Assembly: GCF_021155765.1 (NCBI RefSeq)
Contig: NC_060105.1
Location: 2,480,001-2,544,000, forward strand
DNA length: 64,000 nucleotides
Source: Diprion similis
Taxonomy: Eukaryota > Arthropoda > Insecta > Hymenoptera > Diprionidae
Direction: 5' to 3'
The translations under genes were made by a program, and so were the position numbers. This document shows positions 1 to 11,384 of this stretch, in pieces (positions within the stretch are counted from its first letter, which is position 1; each line of letters starts with the position of its first letter). The notes under the pieces were generated by a model. The model was not told the DNA's origin, did no database searches, and saw only the letters and a list, made by a program, of their open reading frames with translations.

Positions 1-2017
1 TTATACGTTCAATATATTTAATAATTTGATTTCGATTAGGGGATGAGAATTTTACGTCAGGTTGTAAAAGTTGTTCTTATCTCAATACTAGAATCGAACC
101 CTGAAAGGAATTCCTGGTCTTAGAGAGATTGATTCTCTTCAGAGATCTCGCAAAATTGGGACCAGTCTCTCGTCTTTAAAGGCGAATGAGTTTTCTCGTC
201 TTAGGTATAGTCGGCAGGTCGCTGTTGGCAGAAGGGCGGTGTTGGATAGGCAGTTAATCAAACCCCCGCGATAATGATCTCCTCGCGTTGAGCACCAATT
301 GGTTATACACCATGTCAACCTTCAGCCCATCTTCACTACTGGTTACACGATGATTTTTTCACTTGTATCCAGATCGTACGATCCAGTAATGATCAGCGGA
401 TAACACGATTCTATAAATAGATTTTTTTTACTCTTCTTTCTCAAGACGAGCATTTCGTTCCAACACCGTCAGGAGAGCTCTGAGGAATACGAGGGCGTTT
501 TTTATTTCTTGCAAGATTAAGCTTCGAAGTCGTTATTCAAGCGCCAAAAGTGATCGACGAAACGTCGTGAAAAAAATCAATCTTACAAATTTTGCAAATT
601 CGACTTGCACCGCTTTTATTACTGGCCAAAGGGAGGCACGTCTTAAATAAATTTACTCACCCCTTTGCTTTAAAGTGAATATCGTACAAGCAAGGATGCA
701 TTTTTACCGAGTTTCCTTTCGTGCCAAATCTGACACGGGACCGAAATGATTGATACCTGGATTATGGAGGGGCGAATGAAATACGAAATCCTCTCGTATA
801 TTCATGACGAGTTTGCCTGAATAGATTGGGTCTGCATGTAAGGTGAATATCTATCTCAATATCGTGGAAAAAATTGGGTCACAAGGCGCGAGCTCGGGTG
901 AAAAGAAGCTGGTTAATACGGGAAGAAGTGTTCACCGTTGAATTTATCAAGTCTACCGTCGTTGTTGGTAATTCAACGAGAATTTTTTACTTTTTCATAT
1001 CCCACCATTATAAATCCCAATATTTAACAGCCCGTAAGGTTTTCAATTCCTCTTAAATTACTTGCCTTCGACATGAGCAAAGTTGGGATTTTTTACACTT
1101 CAAAACACGATAAACGAGTTTCCATTTTATCGGAAAAATTTTTTTAATATCAATGTACATGACTATTAATTAGGCGAGCCTTCTCTGCTCTCTACCATGT
1201 ATTCAACGCGAATAACTCGGTAGAACGTAATGAAAAGCTTCGCCTTTTTGGTATTGTAATTTGATCTGTACGTGGAACAGGATCGACTCGTTTGATAAAA
1301 GTGAAATTAAAACTAGAGTTTGAAAATTGAGACACGAATGTAGTCCACTTCGTGAACAACATACAACATTTTCCGCGAAACCAACCGGCGTTTTTCCTTC
1401 GCGAAACTACGTCGCACCTTTTCGGTCGACGAGTCGGTTTGAAGCCGATTTCACTGACCCGTGAACTCTTTCCAGGATTTCAAGTTTTCCCTCTCCGTTC
1501 TCGAATGTATGTAATACTGATCGGGAGTGAGGCCAATTCGATTTCCCTCAACCAGCATTAGCCCGTGTGAAATTCAATCGTTACTTTCATTTGGTTTTCA
1601 ATAATAATTCGCACGTGTTACCGAAATACGCGCAATTGCCGCGTGAAATTCAACCTACCGAATAAAACGTATTTCGAGATCTGGTACAGAATCCGGGCTT
1701 ACACTGGCTGTTTTTCCTTCTGTTTTTTTTTATCTGGTTTTTTTATTTTTATTTTTTTGTTTATCTTATTTGGTATAAACCGAATAACGAAAGTAATTAC
1801 TTTTCGTCGGCCTACGACGCAATGCAAAGCCACGTGGCTTCTATGTGAAATAATGGCTCGATAGTTCAAAGTCACGTATAGCGTGCTGTAAGGAACTCGT
1901 TGCCAGCTGCTGCAGATTATTAGGTGAATGAAAATTGTTTCGTTTATTGTCGTTGCAACAGAGAAAGTGCGTGTCGTGATCTCTGATACCGAAACACACC
2001 ACCTATGCTGTCTTACA

Positions 2018-2058
<41 letters not shown>

Positions 2059-2517
2059 CGGACGTAATTCCGTATCCACTTTTTCTCACGTCACTTTGTT
2101 TTGTTCGGATACTTTTATCACAACCTGGTATTGTGGTATTTAAATTATGCCTTTTTGTACAGCGCTCGAAATGGTGAGAAAAAGAAAAATGGTTTTGCTA
2201 TGGAAGTTCGATGAATTTTTTCTATTTTACATTTTAATAGTTTGAGGTGTGGAATAATTTGATCGGTTTTAATCGTTTTTCCTTTTTCGTTTCGAAACGT
2301 AACGATATGAAGTAAATTCAATCGCATGCATGTACTACTTTCCCAGCTGCTCCGTTTTTTGCGATAAAGATAAAACCAGGCTCCACTTGTTTTGAAATAT
2401 TCTATTTTATACGGATTCGAAGTCCTTTTAATTCAACGAAAGGGTTCGGAAATAAAATTTATGGATTTCACGTCTTTCGCTCTGAAATTCGGTTTTCATT
2501 TTCACTTTTTTCATCGT
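1..2517. other. Intergenic, no gene recognised
   Basis: AT-rich sequence with no frame that reads like a conserved protein. A TATA-like string (CTATAAATAG, 411-420) has no convincing initiator or start codon at the expected spacing on either strand. A TA microsatellite lies at 2025-2054. Confidence 0.6.
2025..2054. repeat. (TA)n microsatellite
   Basis: About 15 uninterrupted TA units, preceded by a short TACATATA stretch. Simple repeat. Confidence 0.9.
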
Positions 2518-2523
2518 TTTATT
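2518..2523 (-). terminator. Poly(A) signal of cuticle gene A
   Basis: AATAAA on the minus strand (TTTATT on plus), about 40 bases past the stop codon of the first cuticular protein gene, a typical spacing. Confidence 0.55.
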
Positions 2524-2563
2524 TCTCCGCACAAAACCGTCGATGCTAACAAATAATCAGGCC

Positions 2564-2863
2564 CTAATAGCGTCCACGGTATCCTCCTTCGTATTCGGAA
2601 TCCTGGTACTTCCTTGGTCCTCCAGCGACGTACTTCACCACTGGAATCGGAGCCGGATGTACAGCGTGTCCAAGCTTCTTTACGACGGCGTTGAATCCGT
2701 TGTGGTCGTCAGCTGTATATTCGACGATACGAACCGTTCCATCGGGCTCGTTGAGCCTGTAGGAACCCTTGACGACGTCACCATCCCGGACCTCTTCCTG
2801 GCTCTTGACGTCACCGGTGTGAGGATCGTTTACGCCATAGCTGTAGGCGTACTTGGGATATGC
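2564..2863 (-). CDS. Cuticle gene A exon 3 (chitin-binding domain)
   Basis: Acceptor CAG just above 2863, TGA stop at 2564-2566. Holds the entire RR-2 domain plus a short Tyr/Gly/Arg tail. Confidence 0.93.
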   Translation of the reverse strand, partial: AYPKYAYSYGVNDPHTGDVKSQEEVRDGDVVKGSYRLNEPDGTVRIVEYTADDHNGFNAVVKKLGHAVHPAPIPVVKYVAGGPRKYQDSEYEGGYRGRY

Positions 2864-3699
2864 CTGCATGAAGGTTGCAAAGAGTATTAAAAAAGCCGGC
2901 GACGAACCACTTTCAGGCTCTATTATTTTTATTCTACATTTTCCTTCAAATTACTCACGTAACGATCGTGGGAATCGTCGTCTTCATATTTCGGGTAGAG
3001 TTCGTCGTTCCCGTAACTTGCGTAGCCCGCAGGATAACCTGTGACCTCAAGGAGAACAGCGGGACCGGATATCGAAGCGTGCGAAGTCGCCCTTTCGTGC
3101 CCTTCCGGGTTTCCGTATCCCGCATATGCCTCGTAGCCGACCGAAGGACTGTTGTAACCGACGAGGATGGCGTCGGATGCGACGAAGACGGAGGCGAGGA
3201 AAACGACGAGCTGAACAAAAAAAAAAAAAAAAAAAACAGAAAAAAAAATAAGGAACAGGGATAATTCTTTTGTAATGGAATGTCAAGAAATCCGACTGAA
3301 TTACTTTTACGGATTCAAAAAAATAGTGAAAACTCAAAACAAAGGTTGGTGAGGGAATTTTTCGGGATGACGTGAAAAACTACGTCTACGTCTACGTCTG
3401 AAATTAGTCAAATTTGAACATGCCCAAATATTGACGAAAACACAACAACTTTTACTCTGGTACATAGACATAATATTTGCGTCTGGTACACAGTGTGAGA
3501 TGTTGAAATTGATGAAATATCGATGCCGCGATACGTATTACGAGTATTTGAACTGTCCTGAGATTGATTGAAAGGACCGTAGTACATATATATAATTGAC
3601 GACGAACGTGAAATTTAGTGACGAATAATAAAGGAGTTCGTTGTATCCGCAAAGCTGGTGAATTAATACCGAGTAATGTTAGTCATGTACCTTGAGCAT
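2564..3699 (-). CDS. RR-2 cuticular protein, gene A (complete, 3 exons)
   Basis: Structural protein of the arthropod exoskeleton, secreted by epidermis and expected to bind chitin. Coding exons on the minus strand are 3691-3699 (Met-Leu-Lys only), 2959-3210 (84 codons) and 2564-2863 (99 codons plus stop), all joined in phase 0 at GT/AG sites, giving 186 residues. Exon 2 opens with a hydrophobic run that, with MLK, makes a signal peptide of about 17-19 residues, followed by a Gly/Tyr-rich segment. Exon 3 starts [18 protein letters not shown] and contains the extended Rebers-Riddiford RR-2 consensus at about residues 91-150, including [20 protein letters not shown]. The tail is Tyr/Gly/Arg-rich. 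Start choice: the mini-exon sits 20-60 bases below a TATA box and TCAGT initiator, and gene B has the same layout. RR-2 proteins are usually found in hard cuticle (family knowledge). The exact cuticle type is not shown. Confidence 0.93.
2959..3210 (-). CDS. Cuticle gene A exon 2 (signal peptide core)
   Basis: Acceptor TTCAG above 3210 and donor GTGAGT below 2959. It encodes the hydrophobic signal core [12 protein letters not shown] and a Tyr/Gly-rich linker ending DDDSHDRY. Confidence 0.9.
3211..3690 (-). other. Intron 1 of cuticle gene A
   Basis: 480-base intron with GTACAT donor. It contains A/T homopolymer tracts (about 3217-3250) and a triplicated TCTACG string near 3380-3400. Nothing else is recognisable. 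Confidence 0.75.
3691..3699 (-). CDS. Cuticle gene A exon 1 (ATG CTC AAG)
   Basis: Three codons, Met-Leu-Lys, followed directly by the donor GTACAT. The same three residues and the same GTAC donor start gene B. Confidence 0.85.
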
Positions 3700-3719
3700 G
3701 GTGCTAATTGTACAAGATC

Positions 3720-3757
3720 ACTGATGTCCGGACAAAACGAACGAAGTAATTTATATA
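3720..3757 (-). promoter_or_regulatory. Core promoter of cuticle gene A
   Basis: On the minus strand TATATAAA begins at 3757 and an arthropod initiator TCAGT covers 3724-3720, about 33-35 bases downstream. The predicted 5' UTR would be about 20 bases. Confidence 0.65.
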
Positions 3758-5868
3758 CCCAGAGAATATGCAGTCTGTGATCCTGAACTGGTCACAGTAG
3801 GCTGATCCCAGAAATCGCGTTGCCTTATTCCGCAATGACATTGAAGGTTGAACTCTCGTTTTTTCACTGGGTAAGGTAAGAACAGGGTAAAAAGTAAGAT
3901 AGAAAAAGAAAACAAAAGAAAAAAAAAACGAATCACCACCTCGTTTATGTTGCATTTGACCGGAGAAGGATTACAATGCTCAAGATCGCGTGACGAGACA
4001 TTGTCCAGAGTCGAAATGACTCGACGTCCAGAATTAATGTTAAAGACATTTAAACGAGTGTTTTGGTTAAGAGATGGAGTTCGGGTAGACCAGCTTAATC
4101 ATTCCCCAACTTAGAGTCGTTTAGTATGATAAAGAGGCACCACTGAGACCCACACACATAAAGGTGCTTGCAACTAATCGCAAGCGAAGTACTAGGATGG
4201 TAAGTGATCGAGTTGTGGGGGATCATCGAGCCAGAAGTATACAAATAACATTTCCTCATTTTCATAACAACTGCAGTGTGCAACAGTTGTCGTAAGACAG
4301 AGGTCAAAACGGGATCCAAGACTCCATGTGTAATTATGAGAGTGAAAATTTTCACCTAAGTTGAAAAAAAGCTCCGCGGTCACATTGCGTTAGAAGTACG
4401 AAACGTTGCACGTTAATTGTTCCAACCACGAGGTCGTTAAAGGCTCGCGTTTCTCGCTTTTAACAGAGTCGCCATGGTGACCCTGCAGACGTTGCGCAAA
4501 CGACTCATTGTCAGCTCAAGTGGTAGCGCTCGTTCTATTACCCGCTGGTAAAAGTTCCGGTAGCAATGACACCTGAACGCACCTCTTCACGTCAGACTGC
4601 ATTCAGAAAATTGGTCAATGGACGAGGTGCCGAGAAAATGTGTGCCAGAATCTCTTTGAGAAGGTTCTCCGTTTCCCAAGTCCGGCTTTCGGTAGGAACA
4701 AAGTGTCCTTTTGTCCGCCGACACAATAGATCTGACGAAACACGACTCGCGTTAACGAGTCGCCTGACGGAGTCGTCGAATTATTTTCGCACACAATTGT
4801 CAGCGTTGTTGTTCAGATCTTCGGAAATTCTCAGGCCCTTCGAAACAGGGGCGTTTTAATGTCGGAGATTGTTTTATACACCCACGTTCAGCGAGTCCAT
4901 TGATGATGGTTTTGAGAAGCCGAAGGACCTCATTCGTCGCCGTTCCGTCAGTTTTCAGTTACCAGATTCCTTTGATTTTTTGCACGTACCAAATTCTCGA
5001 ATAAAGTCAAGTTACAGCCATATTGGACAAGGAAAAATAACTCGATCATACTAATTGTGTCCTTTGATCCTGGCGTTGCCTCCGGCCTGCAGATGACAGA
5101 CCTTCTGCAAGGCGTCTAGTCAGAAATAAGGACTTTCTAAGGAGGCTTGATGGTTACAGGCGTATTCTTTGTCTCCCGAAGCATGTCCTTCCGAATGTTG
5201 ATCCGCAAACAAGATTAGTTGAGCATTCGGTGCGTTCTCCTGGAATGGTCTGAAATGTTTGGACGGAGAACGGGAACCACGAGGCCATAGAAATAACAAG
5301 GCGTTAAATAAAAATATTCCAGGTATAAGATGTTTTTCTTTCTCAAAGAAAGAAAAAAAAAAAAAAAAAGGAAGTATCCAGGAAGTATAATATTGGAGCA
5401 GGAAGACAAGAAAATCACAAACACTCAATCATCCGCTAAGTCGCCAATGAATTCTTCTCCTCTGTTTATTCCTGCGATGATATTCATTCCAGGGTTTCCT
5501 ACTAAAAACCATTTTTATTGCCCACGTCTAATAAAGCGAAACCAAGTTATTTTTCTCCTGTCACCGGAGCTTTTTTTATATACACAGAAGAAAGTATTTC
5601 CATAGTTGAATACCTCCTCCAGTCGGATTGATAGCTGCGGTTTATTTCCTCATCCCGTGGCATATTCTATGAGCTGATGAAAAGTGTCATGGATTTCCGA
5701 CTCGAGTCTGTGTCTACCTTCGGCTTTCGAGAAAATAAGAGGTGAAAATTCTCGAGGTATGCGGTAGTTTTTTGATATATCGGAACAACTCGCGTGTTGC
5801 ACCATAGAATAAACGAACAAAAAATTACGAACATATTATTTTTATGTATAACAAAAATATGTGAATTT
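3758..5868. other. Intergenic between the two cuticle genes
   Basis: No convincing gene. The stretch 4440-5060 is richer in GC than its surroundings but shows no protein-like frame. There is a short perfect hairpin CGACTCG/CGAGTCG near 4742-4762, and a TTTTCTTTC/GAAAGAAAA hairpin near 5331-5352 leading into an A tract. Confidence 0.55.
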
Positions 5869-5874
5869 TTTTAT
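5869..5874 (-). terminator. Possible poly(A) signal of cuticle gene B
   Basis: AATAAA on the minus strand about 195 bases past the stop codon. It is the first such hexamer I see downstream. Confidence 0.3.
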
Positions 5875-6069
5875 TACATGAATGCTTGACGCTTTGTACA
5901 TAATATGTATACGTATAATATATTATATATTATTATATAAACATAAACGTGCGTGAGGTAAATTATTGTCGTTGCGTGATTTTTTTAAGGTTGTTAGAAA
6001 ACTTGGAAAGAGAGAGCAAGAAAAAAGAAAGAGAAAAAAAATAATTCAAGCTCACGCAAATACCGCTGT

Positions 6070-6366
6070 TCAATAGTGCTTTTCGTACGCGTAACGATTG
6101 AACTGATCATGATCGTAGCTCGTAACGTATTTCGGAACCGTTACTGGGGCTTGTGCCGGATGATGACCAGGTCCGACCTTCTTTACAACCGCGTTAAAAC
6201 CGTTGTGATCGTCGGCTGTATATTCGACGATGCGAACGCTGCCGTCGGGCTCGTTGACGCTGTAAGATCCGTGGACGACGTCGCCGTCGCGTATCTCATG
6301 CTGAGTTTTAACGTCACCTGTGTGAGGATCGTGAACACCGTAGTTGAAGGTGTACTTCGGGTGCGC
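6070..6366 (-). CDS. Cuticle gene B exon 3 (chitin-binding domain)
   Basis: Acceptor TTTCAG above 6366, TGA stop at 6070-6072. Contains the whole RR-2 domain. Confidence 0.93.
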   Translation of the reverse strand, partial: AHPKYTFNYGVHDPHTGDVKTQHEIRDGDVVHGSYSVNEPDGSVRIVEYTADDHNGFNAVVKKVGPGHHPAQAPVTVPKYVTSYDHDQFNRYAYEKHY

Positions 6367-8176
6367 CTGAAACATTATCCGATATTACATAATTAAACGA
6401 AGTGTTGTTTTCCAAGCTTCGGAGGTTGACAAAAAGGACAAAATTTCACCTTATCGAAAATTGTTTTCACAGATATATTATACGGCTGCTTTTAATTTGT
6501 GTTTGATTGATTAAGATTGATGAGGAAAAAAATTGTTTTCAACCTTACGGGGCAAGTTTGTCCTAATTAGCAATCAAACCTCTAATGATACCTACGAAAA
6601 ATAATCACTCTATAATGAGCAATAATTTATTATAGCACGCTGTGAAAAGCTTCGGTTTTTAAATAACGCTAGTTTTCTTAATCACATAATTTATTCACAC
6701 GTGTCGAGCTTTCGTCACTTACGTAATAATCGCGTTCGTCTTCGTAATCGTATCCGTGGCCGGTAGCGTGAACCGCAGAATGTAGAGGAGGTGCGGCCGA
6801 AACGGAGTGGATTGGCACGCCAACGGTGGGAAGAACCTGGTGTGATGAATAAGGGTTCACGTACCCTTCGTGGCCCGAATATTCCGGGGAATAAGAACCG
6901 GGATGTCCTCCGTCATATCCGCTGATTAAAACCGCCTCGCATGTCGCAGCGACGACCCAAAGAAAACTTATGACCTGCGGAAATCGCCGGAGAAGATTTT
7001 ATACGAGGCAAAGAAAGTTTTCAATGCTGTTGTTAGTAGAATCGTTTTATCGATTCTGGACGAGTGAATAATGCAGAGGGACAAAAGAGAAGAAGAAAGT
7101 TCTTCGAGGAATCGAAACAATATTCTCTAAGTTTTTACGTGCAATATATTGTGTACGACTGATGTGTTATATATGTGGCAATAAATAAGTCGAGCGATGA
7201 GTTACTGCGGGAAAATTCAACTCGATACTGTGAGAGGGCAAAACATATCTGCGACGTAAGCGATGAATTTAGGGTTCAGGAAGATGAAAATGTGGAAAAT
7301 TAATTGAATCAATAGAGCTGCAGGGCTTGCGGTTTGGCTGCATTTCACTTCCTGCAATCCATCTTAATTCGCATGACAAATTATTCACTATGGGGAGAGT
7401 ATTCTGTTTGGAACGATATTAAAAATCTCTTGTAAAATCCAGATCGTAGCAAAACTCGAGGCAATTTTTGTCGGCGATAAATGCTTCAAATTTCTATCAG
7501 CCGTAATGAATGTTGTTATTTGCGTTAGAGTTAATACGAATTTCCGAGAGGAAGATCATCGGAACTTCTCCTCAAACGACAGAGCTGGTAATGAATAATT
7601 ACGGAGTTACGCACTACTGGAATTTCGGTATGGAATTACAACGAGTCGCCTCGTTGAACGGGAAACGAATGTTTCGCAATCCACACCTCCTACTCGTTTA
7701 CGAATGAAATTGAATGTCGATGTAATATTTGAAACATGGTTAAAACACAGATTGAAAATGTCTGACGGAGGTGAAATTCCAGTGCCTGAAGTGAAACTTC
7801 TCTTTGACGAACCCCCTGTTTCGACGGGTAATTGTAATGAAATATTTTTTTGATGCACAAAATATGCGGCATGTATAATATGATTCGTTTGAAATGTACA
7901 GATTCGCTAGAGTTCGATGAATAAATGAATGAAGAAACGACCGTGCGATGAATAATAATAAGATAGTAGAAATCACACAAAACAAGTATCACAGTTAATT
8001 TGTTTTTCTATATTGCTGGCACTGTGCAATTTTTCTCAACTTCCCCGCAGAAACACTGAACGACTTCTCGAAGGCATTTTGCGAAAATGTAATGTAAAAA
8101 TGTTCAGGTAGTTGCAGATTTTGAAACGGCACGCGTGCAATTCTGCGCCAATATTAACCGTTGGTACCTTCAGCAT
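6070..8176 (-). CDS. RR-2 cuticular protein, gene B (complete, 3 exons)
   Basis: Second exoskeletal chitin-binding protein, a tandem paralogue of gene A in the same orientation. Coding exons on the minus strand are 8168-8176 (Met-Leu-Lys), 6723-6974 (84 codons, exactly the length in gene A) and 6070-6366 (98 codons plus stop), giving 185 residues with all introns in phase 0. Exon 2 supplies the signal peptide core [14 protein letters not shown], then a Gly/Tyr/His/Ser-rich spacer ending DYEDERDYY. Exon 3 starts [18 protein letters not shown] and carries the RR-2 consensus with [20 protein letters not shown]. The tail is His/Tyr-rich (ends EKHY). Intron 1 (6975-8167) is about 1.2 kb, longer than in gene A. 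The start is fixed by the promoter 50-85 bases upstream and by the matching gene A exon. The third exons of A and B are much more alike than the second exons. Confidence 0.93.
6367..6722 (-). other. Intron 2 of cuticle gene B
   Basis: 356-base AT-rich intron, donor GTAAGT. No embedded feature seen. Confidence 0.8.
6723..6974 (-). CDS. Cuticle gene B exon 2
   Basis: Acceptor CTGCAG-type site above 6974 (ccgcag on the minus strand), donor GTAAGT below 6723. Encodes the signal peptide core and a low-complexity spacer. Confidence 0.9.
6975..8167 (-). other. Intron 1 of cuticle gene B
   Basis: 1.19 kb intron starting GTACC. The open frames in it have no protein-like composition. No conserved feature seen. 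Confidence 0.75.
8168..8176 (-). CDS. Cuticle gene B exon 1 (ATG CTG AAG)
   Basis: Met-Leu-Lys mini-exon followed by a GTACC donor. Counterpart of 3691-3699. Confidence 0.85.
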
Positions 8177-8227
8177 GGTGCTCGACGCGAGAACCTCGAA
8201 TATCGTACGGAGAGAGAGAGTCTTTTT

Positions 8228-8263
8228 ACTGATACCATCATCCCCGGGATCCTGGCTTATATG
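8228..8263 (-). promoter_or_regulatory. Core promoter of cuticle gene B
   Basis: On the minus strand CATATAAG (8263-8256) is followed about 31 bases later by TCAGT (8232-8228), the classic TATA-initiator spacing of insect genes. The predicted 5' UTR is about 54 bases. Confidence 0.7.
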
Positions 8264-10303
8264 CATCTCCCTCCAAGTCAGAAGAGGAAGCGCTCGACCC
8301 TCTGCTTCTCGGCATGGCGGGGCTTAGCTCAAGGTCTTTTACCGACATTCGCGTGTGTGGGAGAAGCGCTTTTCCCTTTTTTTTTATTTTACTTTTTTCC
8401 CATTTCACGCGTGAAACCAATCTTTAGGCTCGATTCAAAAAGCAAGTTTCTTTCTTTTTAAGTTATATATATACATATAAAAATTGTCAAACCTGTTGAG
8501 AGAAAAGAAGAGGAAAGAATTTGTGAAACTAGGAAAATCTATCACGTCCACCTACCGAAAGTAATTTATCTCACTTCCAGTGATTGATATTTGGAAAAAG
8601 TCGAGGAGAAAAAATCTTATTTCTGTACAATTTCCACCTTGAAAATAATCAAGCAGGTTAACATTCTACGGGATTTAAACCATTGACACTTTTTCAATCT
8701 GAGGTGAAACTCTCTCTCACACTCTCTCTCTCTCTCTGGCTCTCGAAATCTCTGCAGAAACTCACGGAAACGCGAGTATTATATAATTATTGCGGAGATT
8801 ACGCGCACTGTTTGAAATCAAGCGACTCGAGTTTGTATTCGGGAAGTAATATTGCGTGAATAATGCGATCACCGGACGCTAAAATAGATTACAACTGACG
8901 AGATACTTACCAACTGATGTATGATAATCGGTTTAACTATTGTCCAGTCGAATTTACATCTCAACATGCCCTGCTAGTTTCCGGAATAAAACTTACCTTG
9001 GATCTAAGACGGAATGATGGTAAATTTTTTATGGGTTACATCGTTAATTAAATCATCGGTCTAGCCAAATGAACATCTTTACCGGGTGTAAAGAGACAGC
9101 GAAAAAAGTATTACGTTAAAAAAAATCGCGGCACATCGTCAAGAATTTTTTTTACAGTACCAAAACGACGGGATGAATGTGATTTGAAAAAATGAAAACG
9201 GTAAGTTTTGTTAGGAAATTTTTAATCTATCGAGAAAAGGAAAGTAGAAGTTCAGAAAAAACGTCTATTTGCTGTGCTTCCATATTATATTTCTAGCATG
9301 AATCTCGGAGTATCATGTATCAGAAAATGCGAACGAATCGGAACGGAAAATGACTCTACGAGTTACTGCAGTAAAAAATAGCAATAACCTAAAAAACGTG
9401 GACCCTTTTTCCATCGGTGGAAATTTTATATCCTCTCCTTTCGGTATGTTTGCCGTACGCGTATAGTCATAATATATAATATATTGCCATTGTGCGGAGA
9501 ATATTTCGATGCGGGTTTTCGTATCCTCCGTACCCTCTCAAGCAGAAGCTTAACGTATCAGTAAACAGCTTGTTTTATAAACCAACATGAAATTAATAAC
9601 TAAAGTAAAAGTAAACTAAAGCATATTATCACTAACTAAATTAAAAACGTAATACTTTTCAAATCACGCGGAAAATTCCATTGAAACTACACCAATTGGG
9701 TAACGACAGATATAAACGCACTTTTAAAAACTCAACATTCAAATTTCTGGTCTGAACACAGTTTCCCTGATACAATTTACAAAATGCTATAACGACAATC
9801 GTTCCAAGAGCAAACGAGCAACAGCATCCAGGTGTCTTGTTAGGAACGTGATCGTCGTTCTAACCAGACACATCACATCGCAAAGGAGCCAGATGCTTCC
9901 TGTAATGATGGACGAAGCGTGGAGCGACGTCCCGGTGCGCAACGCGAGAAGACGTGGTGCAAAATAGACGCGAAAGCGTGTCTGGGTTCGTCTAGCATGT
10001 AAACATCCACATCCTCCGATAGATCAGTTATGTGTCTTTACGCGGTTCTGCCGACCCCTTGGCGATAGGAACCGTACGTCTTGCGCATACCCATCAACTC
10101 CGGGATGTGAAGCAACGCCAATTTCGCAAGTCAAGTCTCTCGGGCCATTTATACAGACTCGAGTGTAGAACGAGCTGGAGCTGAAAATTTACGAAATGGT
10201 TCCCGGCGTCCCATCGTCTTCTGGGTATATAAGGAAAAGGTACGTCGAAACTTCGCGTTGACGTGTCGTCGATCCGAATTGCACAACTCTTGACGTTTCC
10301 GGA
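8264..10303. other. Intergenic, mostly featureless
   Basis: AT-rich up to about 9800, with a CT-rich stretch at 8709-8745, then a clear rise in GC from about 9820. No frame in 8264-10303 that I can assign. A TATATAAGG string at 10224-10232 on the plus strand lies just past the stop of the candidate minus-strand gene and has no gene behind it. Confidence 0.5.
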
Positions 10304-11040
10304 TCAATTTCCACAGTGGAAGTCCGGGAAAACTGCACTGGCTTCAAGACCGGACGGAGGGAGTGAAAGTGCGTGATCATCATCGTCACGCGTACGCGGC
10401 ATCAGTTTTCCTGCTTTCTTGCTCAGATCCTTCAGCGCAACCCAGGATACCTCCTCCTCGTTGTTCTTGGACGCGTCAGCCAGGCTGACGATCCGTTGAC
10501 GACGCTAATTACTCCGGGATACGTGACGGTCCCCTCGATGAGACAAGAAAGTAACGCTTCGCGAGTTGAGACTCCTTCACTACTTGGAGAATACGCGTGC
10601 AGTTGTTCCATGCCAGAACTTTCCAGGTTGCGACACGAATGACAACTTGGGCTTCACGTAAAGGAAGAAAAGAATGAACTGAAAATTTAAAAGTGGTATG
10701 GCAATTTGAATGGACTTGGAAAAGATGTGTTAGAGAAACTGGAAACTCGTTACATCGCATCCTGCAGCAAATCCATATGTTCCTGCACCATGTGCGAACG
10801 TTTAGTATAGATACCCTTTTCTCCGTGGGACTTTATCTCGTCCGTGATCCATATTACACGCTGATACTCTCCCAGGCTATTCCTGCTCCAGCGCGAACAC
10901 TCGCTTGTCGATTCCTGACGACAAAGATTCTTCTCAAAGGGCACATTGCACCAGGGCGTGGAGTCTCCCACGCTTCCCCTGGCACCTTTCGATGCCTTAC
11001 CGAATGTTACAGGCTTTCGCCTCTTAGCCTTCAAGCCACC
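10304..11040 (-). CDS. Candidate unrecognised spliced gene or decayed gene
   Basis: I do not recognise this protein. On the minus strand two protein-like frames join across a proposed intron. 11040-10754 (acceptor GAATCGCAG, 95 codons plus 2 bases) has Trp/Cys-containing text such as STPWCNVPFEKNLC and YQRVIWITDEIKSHGEKG and ends in a GTAACG donor. 10484-10304 (acceptor GATCGTCAG) resumes in the matching phase as LADASKNNEEEVSWVALKDL and stops at TGA 10304-10306. Codons favour G or C in third position, as in the receptor exons here, and the island is richer in GC than its flanks. Against it: no initiating ATG with a clear 5' exon, a weak pyrimidine tract before the second acceptor, and a frame change at the upstream edge (see the separate entry). 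It could be a lineage-specific gene, a pseudogene or an old mobile-element fragment. Confidence 0.3.
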
Positions 11041-11384
11041 CTGCGATTCACGGTCATGAAATAAGAGTCTTGATGAATCTGGTCCTGTGCTCCTGTCTCC
11101 ACCTCTGACATCTTTACGTTAGATCTGCCATCGCTGAGGTAGTAGGTGGAGGTGGATGTGGATGTGGATGGCGCAGCTAGCGCCAAGGAATTATGCAATA
11201 TATTGTTCACGAGTAGCATTTCAATACAATGATGTGAACCAGTTGCCTTACTTCGCTCTCGTAACTTTGGAGAGAAATGTCTCAACGTACGTATCCTTGG
11301 CTCTGGCTGCCAGTCGCACTCTGACTCAATCCTGGGCGAGGCCAATTGGATTCCGGCTACTATAAGGAAACGCGATGAGGCCAC
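11031..11384 (-). other. Open frame abutting the candidate gene in another frame
   Basis: A 117-codon minus-strand frame without a credible ATG start. It contains a Ser/Thr run (STSTSTST) from a GT-rich microsatellite-like stretch, then YYLSDGRSNVKMSEVETGAQ, and ends exactly where the 10754-11040 frame begins, one frame away. It may be the upstream part of the same gene interrupted by an indel or by an unseen intron. Confidence 0.2.

Noticed and set aside
411..470. CTATAAATAG as a promoter for a gene at the left edge
   Set aside because: No initiator at proper spacing and no open frame with a start codon following on either strand.
2543..2890. 115-codon plus-strand frame over cuticle gene A exon 3
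   Set aside because: Antisense shadow of the RR-2 exon. The equivalent frame appears over gene B at 6076-6396 for the same reason.
11134..11153. TGAGGTAGTAGGT, identical to the first 13 bases of let-7
   Set aside because: The match stops there (GGAGGTGG follows), no complementary let-7* arm lies nearby, and the stretch is part of a GGTGGATGT-type simple repeat. Coincidence is more likely.
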